From Candidatus Rokuibacteriota bacterium (GTDB lineage: Bacteria > Methylomirabilota > Methylomirabilia > Rokubacteriales > CSP1-6): a DNA stretch of 64,000 bases. Below are positions 48,272-56,725 of this stretch, in pieces. How positions within the stretch are numbered: position 1 is the first letter of the stretch; every line of letters begins with the position of its first letter. The DNA lies in the NCBI GenBank assembly GCA_016184365.1, contig JACPCW010000072.1:17341-81340 (forward strand), in the 5' to 3' direction. The notes beneath the pieces are model-generated. The model searched no databases, was not told where the DNA came from, and worked only from the letters and a program-made list of their open reading frames with translations. Position numbers and translations under genes: made by a program.

Positions 48272-49714
48272 CTAGCTGGCGGCCGCATCCTGCTTGAGGC
48301 CCATGTCCTTGATCTTGTAGAGCAGGGCCCGGTAGCTGATCTTCAGCATCTTGGCCGTCTTCACACGGTTCCACCGACACTGCTCGAGCGCGCGCATGAT
48401 GACTTCACGCTCTGCTTCGAGCACCGCGCGCCGCGAGATCTCCTTGAGCGACAGGCCGCGCGACTGCGCGAACTGCTCGGCGGCCGGAGCGGGCGCGGCG
48501 GGAATCTGCGGAATGGCGAGTGAGCGGGGCAGCGTCAGGTCTTGCAGCACGATCATCCGCTTGATGAAGTTCTCCAGCTCGCGGATGTTGCCGGGCCACG
48601 GAAACGCGACGAAGGCCTGCATGGCCTCGCCCGACATCTCGCGCGCGGGCAGGTTGAACTGCCGCGCGTAGCGCTCGACGAAGTAGCGCACGAGCCCGGG
48701 AATCTCTTCGCGCCGCTCGCGCAGCGGGGGCACGACGATGTTGATGACGTTCAGGCGGTAGAAGAGATCCTCGCGGAAGCGGTTGCCGGCCACCTCGCGC
48801 GCGAGGTCGCGGTTGGTGGCGCAGATCACGCGCACGTTGACGTTCAGGTTCTGGCGGCCGCCCACGCGCGAGAACTCGCCGTCCTGCAGGACGTGGAGCA
48901 GCTTGGCCTGCAGCGCGGGATGCAGCTCGCCGATCTCGTCGAGGAAGATCGTGCCGCCGTCGGCGAGCTCGAAGCGACCGGGCTTGCGCTGGTGCGCGCC
49001 CGTGAAGGCGCCGCGCTCGTGGCCGAACAGCTCGGACTCGAGCAGCTCGCGCGGCATCGCCGCGCAGTTCACCTTCACGAACGGCGCGCGGCGCCGCGTG
49101 GAGGCGCCGTGGATCGCGCGCGCCACGAGGTCCTTGCCGACGCCGGTCTCGCCGCAGACGAGCACCGTGACGTCCGCGCGCGCGGCCTGCTCGACGATGC
49201 CCATGATGTCGCGCATCGCCGGGCTCAGGAGCAGCCCGAGCTCCCGCTGCAGCCGCTCGCCGTCGTCGCCGGCGGCCGGCCCGCTCACGGACGTCGCGCG
49301 GGCTTTCGTCGCGTGCGTCTTGATGGCGGTCTCGAGGTCCTCGGCGGTGTAGGGGCGCCGCAGGAAATCGTCGGCGCCGGCCTGGATGGCCTCGACGATC
49401 TGCGAGCTCATGCCGGTGTCGGCGATCATGATCACCGGGCCCGACTGCTTGAGCTCGCTCGCGCGGCGCAGCAGCTCGATGCCGGACATGCCCGGGAGCC
49501 GGATCGCGACGAGCGAGAGCGCGAAGCGCGTCTGGCCGATCAGCTCCAGCGCTTCCTCACCGGTCGCGGCGGCGACCGGCACGTAGCCCCAGCCCGTCAG
49601 CTGGGAAACGACACGTCGGCGCTGATCGGGCTCGCTCTCGACGACGAGCACGCAGCGTTCGTTCGGCGTGGTCACGAGCGTGGACGGGGCGGTGTCGAAG
49701 CTGGGGATTCTCAT
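48272..49714 (-). CDS. Sigma54-dependent response regulator (PrsR-like)
   Basis: Receiver + [14 protein letters not shown], Fis HTH; ATG at 49714 preceded by AGAGG (longer ORF start at 49735). Confidence 0.92.
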   Translation of the reverse strand: MRIPSFDTAPSTLVTTPNERCVLVVESEPDQRRRVVSQLTGWGYVPVAAATGEEALELIGQTRFALSLVAIRLPGMSGIELLRRASELKQSGPVIMIADTGMSSQIVEAIQAGADDFLRRPYTAEDLETAIKTHATKARATSVSGPAAGDDGERLQRELGLLLSPAMRDIMGIVEQAARADVTVLVCGETGVGKDLVARAIHGASTRRRAPFVKVNCAAMPRELLESELFGHERGAFTGAHQRKPGRFELADGGTIFLDEIGELHPALQAKLLHVLQDGEFSRVGGRQNLNVNVRVICATNRDLAREVAGNRFREDLFYRLNVINIVVPPLRERREEIPGLVRYFVERYARQFNLPAREMSGEAMQAFVAFPWPGNIRELENFIKRMIVLQDLTLPRSLAIPQIPAAPAPAAEQFAQSRGLSLKEISRRAVLEAEREVIMRALEQCRWNRVKTAKMLKISYRALLYKIKDMGLKQDAAAS

Positions 49715-49752
49715 GCCGGTTGGAGCCTCTGACATGCGGCATCATTCGTCGT

Positions 49753-49769
49753 GGCAAACGGCGTGCCGG
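49753..49769 (-). promoter_or_regulatory. Sigma54 -24/-12 promoter candidate
   Basis: CCGGCACGCCGTTTGCC directly upstream of the sigma54 regulator that heads the long EPS operon. Confidence 0.65.
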
Positions 49770-49892
49770 ACCTTCCGAACGCACCGAACGCGCGGCGGGA
49801 GACGGCGCGCGCGCGCGTGTGCTCGCGCGGACGGCTTCCCGTGAGGAGGCAGGTGCCCCTTCTCGGTAAAGCTTTGGCGCGATGGCTCGGAC

Positions 49893-51248
49893 TCATCCCG
49901 GTCGCTTGCCGCTGAGGACGAATTTCACCGTGTCGAAAATGATGCGAAGGTCGAACGCCACGGACATGTGCTTGACGTAGTAGAGGTCGTAGCAGAGCTT
50001 TCGCGTGACCTCTTCGGTCGACATCGAATAGCCCGCTCGCACCTGCGCCCAGCCCGTGAGACCGGGGCGCACCTCGTGCCGGAGGTTGTAGAACGGGATC
50101 ACCGCGGAGAACGTCACCACGTTCGAGGCCATCTCGGGGCGCGGCCCGACGAGGCTCATCTCGCCGCGGAGGATGTTGACGAACTGCGGGATTTCGTCGA
50201 ACCGGTACTTCCGGAGGAACGCGCCGCAGCGCGTGACGCGGCTCGCGTTGTCGCGCGCCCACACGCCGTCGCGCGCCGGCTCTTCCGGACGCATCGTGCG
50301 GAACTTGATCAGGCGGAACGGACGGCCGCCGCGCCCGATGCGCTCCTGGATGAAGAGGACCGGACCCGGCGATTCGAGCTTGATGAGGGCCGCGACGATC
50401 GCGACGAACGGGATCGCGCAGACGAGGCCGAGCGCCGCGACGGCGCCGCTCAGCAGGCGCTGGAGCAGGACCTGCGTGCGCGAGATCCGGAAGCCGCCGC
50501 CGAAGATGAGCGCGCTCGGCGTCAGCGACTCCACGGGGAGCCGGCGCGTCAGGCGCTCGAACGCCGTGCTGCCGTCTTCGATCGCCACGCCGCGGAAGCG
50601 GCACGTGAGGAGGTCCGCGACGGGGAGGTTCCCGCGCCGGTCCGGCATCGCCACGACGATGCGGTCGGGCCGGTGGCGGCGCACGACGTCGCCGATCTCC
50701 TCGTAGCCGCCGAGGTGCGGGCCGGTCTGCGGGGCGACGGCCGGATCGCCGACGAACCCGACGAGCGTCATGGCGAGGTCCGCGCGCGTCTGGATCTGCT
50801 CGGCGAGATCGACGGCGAGCGCGCTCCGTCCCATGATCACGACGCGCTCGGCGAACGGCTCGCGTTTCGCGAGCGTGTACACCGAGGCGCGTACCGCGAT
50901 CACGGCGCCGAGCGCCAGGAGGAGCGCGTACGACGCGGCCTGTCCACCGACGCCGAGGCCCGGGAAGGCGACGTACGCCGCCGCGAGGGCCACGGCCGTC
51001 ATGCCGAGCGCGCGCGCGAGCCGGGTGAAGACATGGCCCAGCGCGTGCGACGTCTCGAAGTCGTAGAGGTCGTTGTAGTAGAACGCGACGAGCGCCGCGA
51101 TCACGATCACGCCGAGGCGCGCGGCGAGCGTCCACGGATTCGCGAGGGCGTCGGGTGTGGGCCACAGCGACAGCGCGCCGGCGAGCACCGCGGCCGTGGA
51201 CAATCCATCGAGCCAGGCGATTCTTCTCACGAGTGACATGGTGTTCAT
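49893..51248 (-). CDS. Initiating undecaprenyl-phosphate sugar transferase (EPS)
   Basis: KFRTMRPEE...RKYRFDEIPQFVNILRGEMSLVGPRPE...RHEVRPGLTGWAQV. Confidence 0.94.
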   Translation of the reverse strand: MNTMSLVRRIAWLDGLSTAAVLAGALSLWPTPDALANPWTLAARLGVIVIAALVAFYYNDLYDFETSHALGHVFTRLARALGMTAVALAAAYVAFPGLGVGGQAASYALLLALGAVIAVRASVYTLAKREPFAERVVIMGRSALAVDLAEQIQTRADLAMTLVGFVGDPAVAPQTGPHLGGYEEIGDVVRRHRPDRIVVAMPDRRGNLPVADLLTCRFRGVAIEDGSTAFERLTRRLPVESLTPSALIFGGGFRISRTQVLLQRLLSGAVAALGLVCAIPFVAIVAALIKLESPGPVLFIQERIGRGGRPFRLIKFRTMRPEEPARDGVWARDNASRVTRCGAFLRKYRFDEIPQFVNILRGEMSLVGPRPEMASNVVTFSAVIPFYNLRHEVRPGLTGWAQVRAGYSMSTEEVTRKLCYDLYYVKHMSVAFDLRIIFDTVKFVLSGKRPG

Positions 51249-51276
51249 GAGCGCGTCGCGCTCGACAGCAGAGAAG

Positions 51277-51293
51277 CGCAAGGGAAGTGCCAA
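51277..51293 (-). promoter_or_regulatory. Sigma54 -24/-12 promoter candidate
   Basis: TTGGCACTTCCCTTGCG upstream of the sugar transferase. Confidence 0.68.
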
Positions 51294-51552
51294 ACCCCTG
51301 CAACGCGTCGCGGAAGCGCGTGATCTTGCGCGGTCTTGCTGCATCGGTGGCGCGGGGTCGAGGGGAAGGGGTCACGCGAACGGGGCGCAATTCAGCAACA
51401 CGATGCAGCGCGCGTAGGCACGCGCTTGCACCGATCCGCGCGTTTTCACATGGACTTCGCGCGCGTGAAAGAGCACTTCGTCACCCGATGTAGGGCGACG
51501 CGTTCAGTCGCTCACGCCGCGATCACGCGCGCGGTGCCGCGGTCACTCCGGA

Positions 51553-51697
51553 GGGCGAGGGGGGCGGGGGTTCGCCCGGAATTCCGCGCTCGCTCTCATG
51601 CGCTCGGCGTAGCGACCGCAGGGCATCACGCCACGCTGCGTCCGTACCGTGGTCGAAGCCAAACGGAATTCCGGACGAACCCCCGCCCCCCTCGCCC
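51553..51697. repeat. 34-bp inverted repeat pair with 77-bp spacer
   Basis: gggcgaggggggcgggggttcgcccggaattccg (51553-51586) vs cggaattccggacgaacccccgcccccctcgccc (51664-51697): 33/34 complementary. Confidence 0.85.
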
Positions 51698-51804
51698 CGC
51701 CGAGTCCGCACCACGCGCGTCGAGCACCGCGAGCACATGGAATACGGCGAGACATCGAGTACCACGACCGCGAGATCGGCAACAGGTCCGAGCGGGAAAA
51801 CGAA

Positions 51805-51872
51805 ACGGCCCCGGGTTCATCCCGGGGCCGTTGAGCGTTGGGGGTATGGGGGCCATGTCGGGGCCCCCATCC
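51805..51872 (-). repeat. Dispersed double-hairpin repeat, copy 7, terminator-like
   Basis: Minus strand: ATGGGGGCCCCGACATGGCCCCCATACCCCCAACGCTCAACGGCCCCGGGATGAACCCGGGGCCGTTTCGTTTT. Confidence 0.85.
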
Positions 51873-51884
51873 AGCTAGGCCGTC

Positions 51885-53168
51885 CTAATCCCAGCGGATC
51901 GGGTACCCCACGAGGATGCCGACGAACACGCGGTTCTGATCGACGTCACGGCCGAGCGGCTCGCCCGTCGTCGGGCTGCGGAGCGTGCCGTCCGACACCT
52001 GGTGGAGCAGCGCGTAGCCGGCGGTGACGGCGAACCACGGCGTCATCTGGTACGTCGCGCGGATCGGCAGCGAGAACGTCTTCACGTCGATCGTGTTGTC
52101 GTGCGGCGACTCGGACGTGCGGTACTGCGGCAGCGCCTCGATCGTCAGCCCGCGCATGAGCGTGGCGACGATGACGCTTGCGCCGAACGTCTGGTTGTCG
52201 GCGATGCCGCCCAGCCCGCCCGCGGTGGTGACTTCGCGCGCGTACAGCACGCCGGTCTCGCCCCAGGCGTACCGCTTGCGCAGCGACGCGAAGAGGAAGG
52301 GCGCCACGCGCGTGTCGTCGTCGCGGAACTCGATCGTCGGGCCGCCGGTGATCGATCCCGTGAGGGTCGGCGTGAACTCGTACGTCAGGCCCACGCGGGG
52401 CGTGTGGGTGGTCGCGTCCTCTTCGTCTTCGATGTCGAAGTACGCCACCTGGTAGCCGAGCGAGCCGCGGAAGCGCGGCGTGAAGGTGCGCTCGACCTCG
52501 ACGTCACCCCGGTAGGTGTCCGAGTCGCGCAGGTCGCGCGAGTCGAAGCGCTGCGCCGTCCACGCGCCGAACGTGCGGAACGCCGTCAGCCGGTCGAGCT
52601 GCCACGCGGCGCCCGGCCGGACCGTGTTGCTCCACGCCTGGTCGCGGCCGGTCACGACGCCTTCCGGCGAGAACGCGTTCACGCCGGTGTTGAAGGTGAA
52701 CATGTCGTCGAGCGACAGCGTCAGCGTCGGATCCGGGCGGTAGAAGCTGTCCATCACGAACCGCTGACGGTCGAACCCTTCGTTGCGGTCCGGCTCGCGC
52801 ATGTACAGCCGCGCGTCGAACTCGTAGCCGACGTTGAAGCGGTAGGTCGGACGCTCGGCGGTGAACGTGAGGCCCGGCGTGAGGACGGTGATGAGATCCC
52901 AGTCGCGCCGGCGATTGTCCATCAGGACGTTGTCGTTGAACTCCTCGGCGACGCCGAGCGTCGGGGTCAGCGTGATCGGCGCGCGCAGGGGCTGCTGGAG
53001 CGGTGGCTGGCCGCCAGTGCGCGCCGGCGGCTCGGTGCCGGGCAGCGGGCGCTGCAGAAGCGGAGCCGTCTGCGCCGTCGCGAGCGCAGGAGCGACCGCG
53101 ACAGCGAAGAGCAGGGACACCACCGCAACAGCAGGCCGGGTCCGGCACCACAACGGGGCGGGGGTCAC
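51885..53168 (-). CDS. Outer-membrane beta-barrel protein (EPS-associated)
   Basis: Signal peptide; TLGVAEEFNDNVLMDNRRRDWDLITVLTPGLTF; alternating beta-strand pattern, ends YPIRWD. Confidence 0.85.
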   Translation of the reverse strand: MTPAPLWCRTRPAVAVVSLLFAVAVAPALATAQTAPLLQRPLPGTEPPARTGGQPPLQQPLRAPITLTPTLGVAEEFNDNVLMDNRRRDWDLITVLTPGLTFTAERPTYRFNVGYEFDARLYMREPDRNEGFDRQRFVMDSFYRPDPTLTLSLDDMFTFNTGVNAFSPEGVVTGRDQAWSNTVRPGAAWQLDRLTAFRTFGAWTAQRFDSRDLRDSDTYRGDVEVERTFTPRFRGSLGYQVAYFDIEDEEDATTHTPRVGLTYEFTPTLTGSITGGPTIEFRDDDTRVAPFLFASLRKRYAWGETGVLYAREVTTAGGLGGIADNQTFGASVIVATLMRGLTIEALPQYRTSESPHDNTIDVKTFSLPIRATYQMTPWFAVTAGYALLHQVSDGTLRSPTTGEPLGRDVDQNRVFVGILVGYPIRWD

Positions 53169-53181
53169 GGCTGATTCTGTA

Positions 53182-53565
53182 TCACACCCCCGGGACCGGC
53201 TGAAAGGGCTTTCTCTCACCGAGTCGCTCGATGGCACGGTGATAGTGGGTGAGCGCCGCCGGTTTCGCGATGACGTCGACCGCGCCGAGGCGCCGCACTT
53301 CGTCGATTTCGTCCGGCGTGGCGTGTCCCGTGATGACGACGACGGCGAGCGTCGGTCGCCGGCGCTTCACTTCGGCGAGGACCTCGAGGCCGTTCATGCC
53401 GGGCATCGACACGTCGAGGAACATCGCATCGACGCCGGCGTCGTCCAGCCGCTTCAGCGCATCCGCGCCCGAGTTGACGGTCGTCGTGCGATGCCCTTGC
53501 CGCGTCAGCGACTTCGCGAGCACCTCGGCCACTTCCGGTTCGTCGTCCACGATCAGGATGTTCAT
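53182..53565 (-). CDS. Response regulator receiver protein
   Basis: NILIVDDEPEVAEVLAKSL...DAMFLDVSMPGMNG...KPAAL. Confidence 0.92.
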   Translation of the reverse strand: MNILIVDDEPEVAEVLAKSLTRQGHRTTTVNSGADALKRLDDAGVDAMFLDVSMPGMNGLEVLAEVKRRRPTLAVVVITGHATPDEIDEVRRLGAVDVIAKPAALTHYHRAIERLGERKPFQPVPGV

Positions 53566-53688
53566 TCGTTTTCTCCTGTGTTGTAGTTCTTACACATACC
53601 CCGGCATTTTCTACAAAATCGGCGCACCGTCCGTTTGCCCACTGGCCATAACTGGCAGTAATCGTTTCGAAAGTGCCGTGGGAAAAAC

Positions 53689-53705
53689 TTGGCACATGCA
53701 CTGCA
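53689..53705 (+). promoter_or_regulatory. Sigma54 -24/-12 promoter candidate embedded in an inverted repeat
   Basis: TTGGCACATGCACTGCA, flanked by ACTTGGC...GCCAAGT arms. Confidence 0.55.
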
Positions 53706-53808
53706 GCCAAGTGCAGACGTGATGAATTCCGACCCGGAAAATGACCGAGAGTCCATGGGGGGCGAGACTTCCGAGCGCGCGCGCCGAGAGCGCGGAGAGG
53801 ACACGGGA

Positions 53809-54831
53809 ATGAGCGACGGCCTCAACCTCTGCACGAGCAGCAAGATGCAGCCGATCCGTGATCTGGTCGGGAAAGTCGCGTCGACCAACACGACGGTGTT
53901 GCTGCGCGGCGAGAGCGGCGTGGGCAAGGAGATCGTCGGGCGCGCGATTCACAAGGCATCGCCGCGCGCCAACAAGCAGTTCCTGAAGGTCAACTGCGCC
54001 GCGCTGCCGGGCGAGCTGCTCGAGTCGGAGCTCTTCGGACACGAGAAGGGCGCGTTCACCGGCGCGTACCGTCAGAAGCCCGGCAAGTTCGAGGCGGCCG
54101 ACGGCGGCACGCTGCTGCTGGACGAGATCGGCGAGATGCCGCTGCGGCTGCAGGCCAAGCTGCTCCACGTCCTCCAGGACGGCGAGTTCTCGCGCGTCGG
54201 CGGTGAGCGGCTCATCGGGACGGACGTCCGGCTGATCGCCGCGACGAACCGCGATCTCGAGAACGCCATGCGCCAGCATCAGTTCCGCGAGGATCTCTAT
54301 TACCGCCTGAACGTCATCGAGATCCGCATCCCGCCGCTCCGTGAGCGCCGCGAAGAGATCCCGGTGCTCGTCGAACACTTCCGCCGGAAGTTCAACGTCC
54401 AGTACGGACGCACCGTCGAGATCCCGGCGGAGACCGTGCGCGTCTTCATGGAGTATCACTGGCCTGGCAACATCCGCGAGCTCGAGAACGCGGTGAAGCG
54501 GGTCGTCGTGCTCGGCAGCGCGCGGCCGGTGCACCAGGAGATCATCACGAGCCTGCAGCGCGGCCCGCGCACGAGCGTGCCGGTCGCGGCGGCCGCGGCC
54601 ACGATCAGCCCCGATCAGGTCATCAGCCTGAAGGAGATCGCCCGCCAGGCCGCGCGCGAAGCCGAGCGCGTCGCCATCAAGGAAGTGCTCGACCGCGTGC
54701 ACTGGAACCGCGCGAAGGCCGCGCGGCTGCTGCAGATCAGCTACAAGGCGCTCCTCTACAAGATCGTGCAGTGCGGGCTCGTCACGCCCGACCCCGACAA
54801 GGCGGCGGCGAAGGAGTCGGTCGCCAGCTAG
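53809..54831 (+). CDS. Receiver-less sigma54 enhancer-binding protein
   Basis: AAA+ [24 protein letters not shown]-terminal Fis HTH; ATG at 53809 preceded by GAGAGGA (longer starts possible). Confidence 0.88.
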   Translation: MSDGLNLCTSSKMQPIRDLVGKVASTNTTVLLRGESGVGKEIVGRAIHKASPRANKQFLKVNCAALPGELLESELFGHEKGAFTGAYRQKPGKFEAADGGTLLLDEIGEMPLRLQAKLLHVLQDGEFSRVGGERLIGTDVRLIAATNRDLENAMRQHQFREDLYYRLNVIEIRIPPLRERREEIPVLVEHFRRKFNVQYGRTVEIPAETVRVFMEYHWPGNIRELENAVKRVVVLGSARPVHQEIITSLQRGPRTSVPVAAAAATISPDQVISLKEIARQAAREAERVAIKEVLDRVHWNRAKAARLLQISYKALLYKIVQCGLVTPDPDKAAAKESVAS

Positions 54832-55008
54832 GCGGCGCGCCGACCGAACACGAGTTCGCTCGCGGCGAGCGCCGTGAGCAGGACGAAGTAGAGCAGGACA
54901 CGTAGCGCCATCGTCGAAGCCTCCCGGTACGGGGGATGAGCAACACGCGTGCCCCGGCCGGGAGGCCACCCGCCTCGGCCGTTCCGTTCGCGATGCTACT
55001 CTAGGCCC

Positions 55009-55488
55009 ATGTTCGATATCGGCCTGCAGGAGATGGTCCTGATCGGCGTCATCGCGCTGCTCGTGTTCGGACCATCGAAGCTGCCGGAGCTCGGCCGCAT
55101 GTTCGGTCGCGCGATGCGCGAGTTCCGCCGCGCGAGCGACGAGTTCCGCTCCACGGTCGAGACCAATCTGCAGATCAACGATCCCGAGCCGACGTACTCC
55201 GCGACGACGTCGCCGCCCGTCCCGACCGAGCCGACCGCCACCGACACCTCGATCGCGACGCTGCCGTCCGAAATCGAAGCGGCGCAGAGCGGCGAGCCCG
55301 CCGTGGCCGTCGAGACGCCCAGCGAAGCCTATTGCGCCCAGCGCGGCTCGCGCCTGTTCCACCGCCGCGAATGCGCGTGGGTGACGCGGATGCCCGAGGC
55401 CGACCGTATCTATATGAAGACGGTCGCCGACGCCCGCGACCAGGGCTTCTCGACCTGTCCGGTCTGCGAGCCTTGGGAACCCGCTTGA
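55009..55488 (+). CDS. TatA/B-like protein fused to a C-terminal Cys/His domain
   Basis: IGLQEMVLIGVIALLVFGPSKLPELGRMFGRAMREFRRAS; C-term CAQRGSRLFHRRECAWVTRM...GFSTCPVCEPW. Confidence 0.88.
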   Translation: MFDIGLQEMVLIGVIALLVFGPSKLPELGRMFGRAMREFRRASDEFRSTVETNLQINDPEPTYSATTSPPVPTEPTATDTSIATLPSEIEAAQSGEPAVAVETPSEAYCAQRGSRLFHRRECAWVTRMPEADRIYMKTVADARDQGFSTCPVCEPWEPA

Positions 55489-55578
55489 TCCCGGACCGGC
55501 GAAGTTCTCAGCCTGACTACGAATTTGCCCGTTCCTCCGTGCTGGGCCCGCAAGGCGGGCCTGGGCGCCGCGAGCTCT

Positions 55579-55592
55579 GTTGACGCTGGAAC
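55579..55592 (+). promoter_or_regulatory. Imperfect second LexA-operator-like site
   Basis: gttgacgctggaac vs gttgacgcgtcaac. Confidence 0.3.
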
Positions 55593-55687
55593 GCTCGGTG
55601 TGACGTCGAGATAGCCCGGCCGGTACCTGCCGGCAGGGCCAGAGAGCACTACAAAGCCCGTACCACCCGCCCCTGGACTCGTTTTTT

Positions 55688-55701
55688 GTTGACGCGTCAA
55701 C
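55688..55701 (+). promoter_or_regulatory. Candidate LexA operator (perfect 14-bp palindrome)
   Basis: GTTGACGCGTCAAC, 44 bp upstream of the lexA ATG, followed by a further GTTGA half-site. Confidence 0.6.
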
Positions 55702-55744
55702 ACCCGTTGAGTATCGTGGGCCTCACCATCCAAGGAGGGCTGCG

Positions 55745-56365
55745 ATGCGGGAATTGACGAGCCGTCAGCGTGACGTGCTGGGGTTCATCCGGAACTTCAG
55801 TGCGCAGCACGGCGTACCGCCGACCGTTCGCGAGATCGGCGAGAAGTTCCGCGTCACACCACGCGCCGCGTTCGACCATCTGCGCGCGCTCGAGCGCAAA
55901 GGGGCGTTGCAGCGTCGTGAGGCGGCCGGCCGCACCTCGCGGGCGCTGACGGCGGTCGATCAGTCGCCGGGCGGCTTTCGCCGCGTTCCGATTCTCGGCC
56001 GCATCGCCGCCGGTGTGCCGATCGACGCGGTGGAGAATCGCGAGGGCGAGCTGCCGCTGGCGGAATCGGCGTTTCGCGGGAACGCCGAAGACGTGTTCGC
56101 GCTGCGCGTCCGCGGCGACAGCATGATCAACGCGCACATCTGCGACGGCGATCTCGTCCTGGTCCGCCGGCAGGATGCGGCGCAGGTCCAGGACATCGTG
56201 GTCGCCATGGTCGACGGCGAAGCCACGGTCAAACGCTTCCTGCGCGACGGCTCGCGAGTCGTGCTGAAGCCCGAGCATCCGACGCTCGCGCCGATCGTCG
56301 TCGATCCGAGCGAGCGCGAGCTCCGCATCCTCGGCAAAGTCATCGGCCTCCTGCGCGGTTTCTGA
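55745..56365 (+). CDS. lexA: LexA repressor
   Basis: LTSRQRDVLGFIRNF...PPTVREIGEKFRV; ILGRIAAGVP cleavage region, VRGDSMINAHICDGDLVLV, VKRF. Confidence 0.95.
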   Translation: MRELTSRQRDVLGFIRNFSAQHGVPPTVREIGEKFRVTPRAAFDHLRALERKGALQRREAAGRTSRALTAVDQSPGGFRRVPILGRIAAGVPIDAVENREGELPLAESAFRGNAEDVFALRVRGDSMINAHICDGDLVLVRRQDAAQVQDIVVAMVDGEATVKRFLRDGSRVVLKPEHPTLAPIVVDPSERELRILGKVIGLLRGF

Positions 56366-56429
56366 GTCGGAAGGAGACAGCGATGTACGCCCATGCGCTC
56401 ACGTATCCGTCACTCAAGACGCGCCGCGT

Positions 56430-56470
56430 GCGTCAGGTGCGCACGCGTCGGCGCGCCCTTTTTTTCCGCG
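56430..56470 (+). terminator. Putative lexA terminator region
   Basis: GC-rich dyads cgtgcg...cgcacg and cgcgtcggcgcg followed by cccttttttt. Confidence 0.5.
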
Positions 56471-56624
56471 GAAGTACTCGCCATATGCGTGCCCTTTCGC
56501 ACCGCAAGTCGGCCGCGAGCGTGTAGTGGGGCCGAGAGCTCCTGCGCATGACGGCGGCGCTGGCGAACGTCGCCGGCTGGGCGGCGCTCGCTTACATCGT
56601 GCTGTAGCCGCCCGGTCGGCCGAC

Positions 56625-56651
56625 TTCGAGCGCCGGCTTTGCCGGCGCCTC
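56625..56651 (+). repeat. PAKPALE hairpin repeat, copy B
   Basis: ttcgagcgccggctttgccggcgcctc, matches copy at 33679. Confidence 0.6.
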
Positions 56652-56725
56652 CGATGGGTCCGAGACCTCGCGGGTAACCGGTGGGGGGGTGCCGGGGGAG
56701 CGGCGTCGCTCCCCCCGCCTATGAA

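Noticed and set aside
38590-49735. Alternative idea that the minus-strand cluster is a capsule/O-antigen or anti-phage locus
   Set aside because: Wza/Wzz/BY-kinase/ExeA-like ATPase/deacetylase/FemAB/exosortase combination fits the exosortase-EPS type; no defense-gene signatures were found.
54828-54911. 27-aa minus-strand TM micropeptide ([27 protein letters not shown]) sharing stop-codon bases with the sigma54 activator
   Set aside because: Plausible single-TM peptide but cannot be supported without conservation or expression.
56382-56525. 47-aa basic ORF after lexA with a good Shine-Dalgarno
   Set aside because: It spans the putative lexA terminator and T-run; more likely non-coding.
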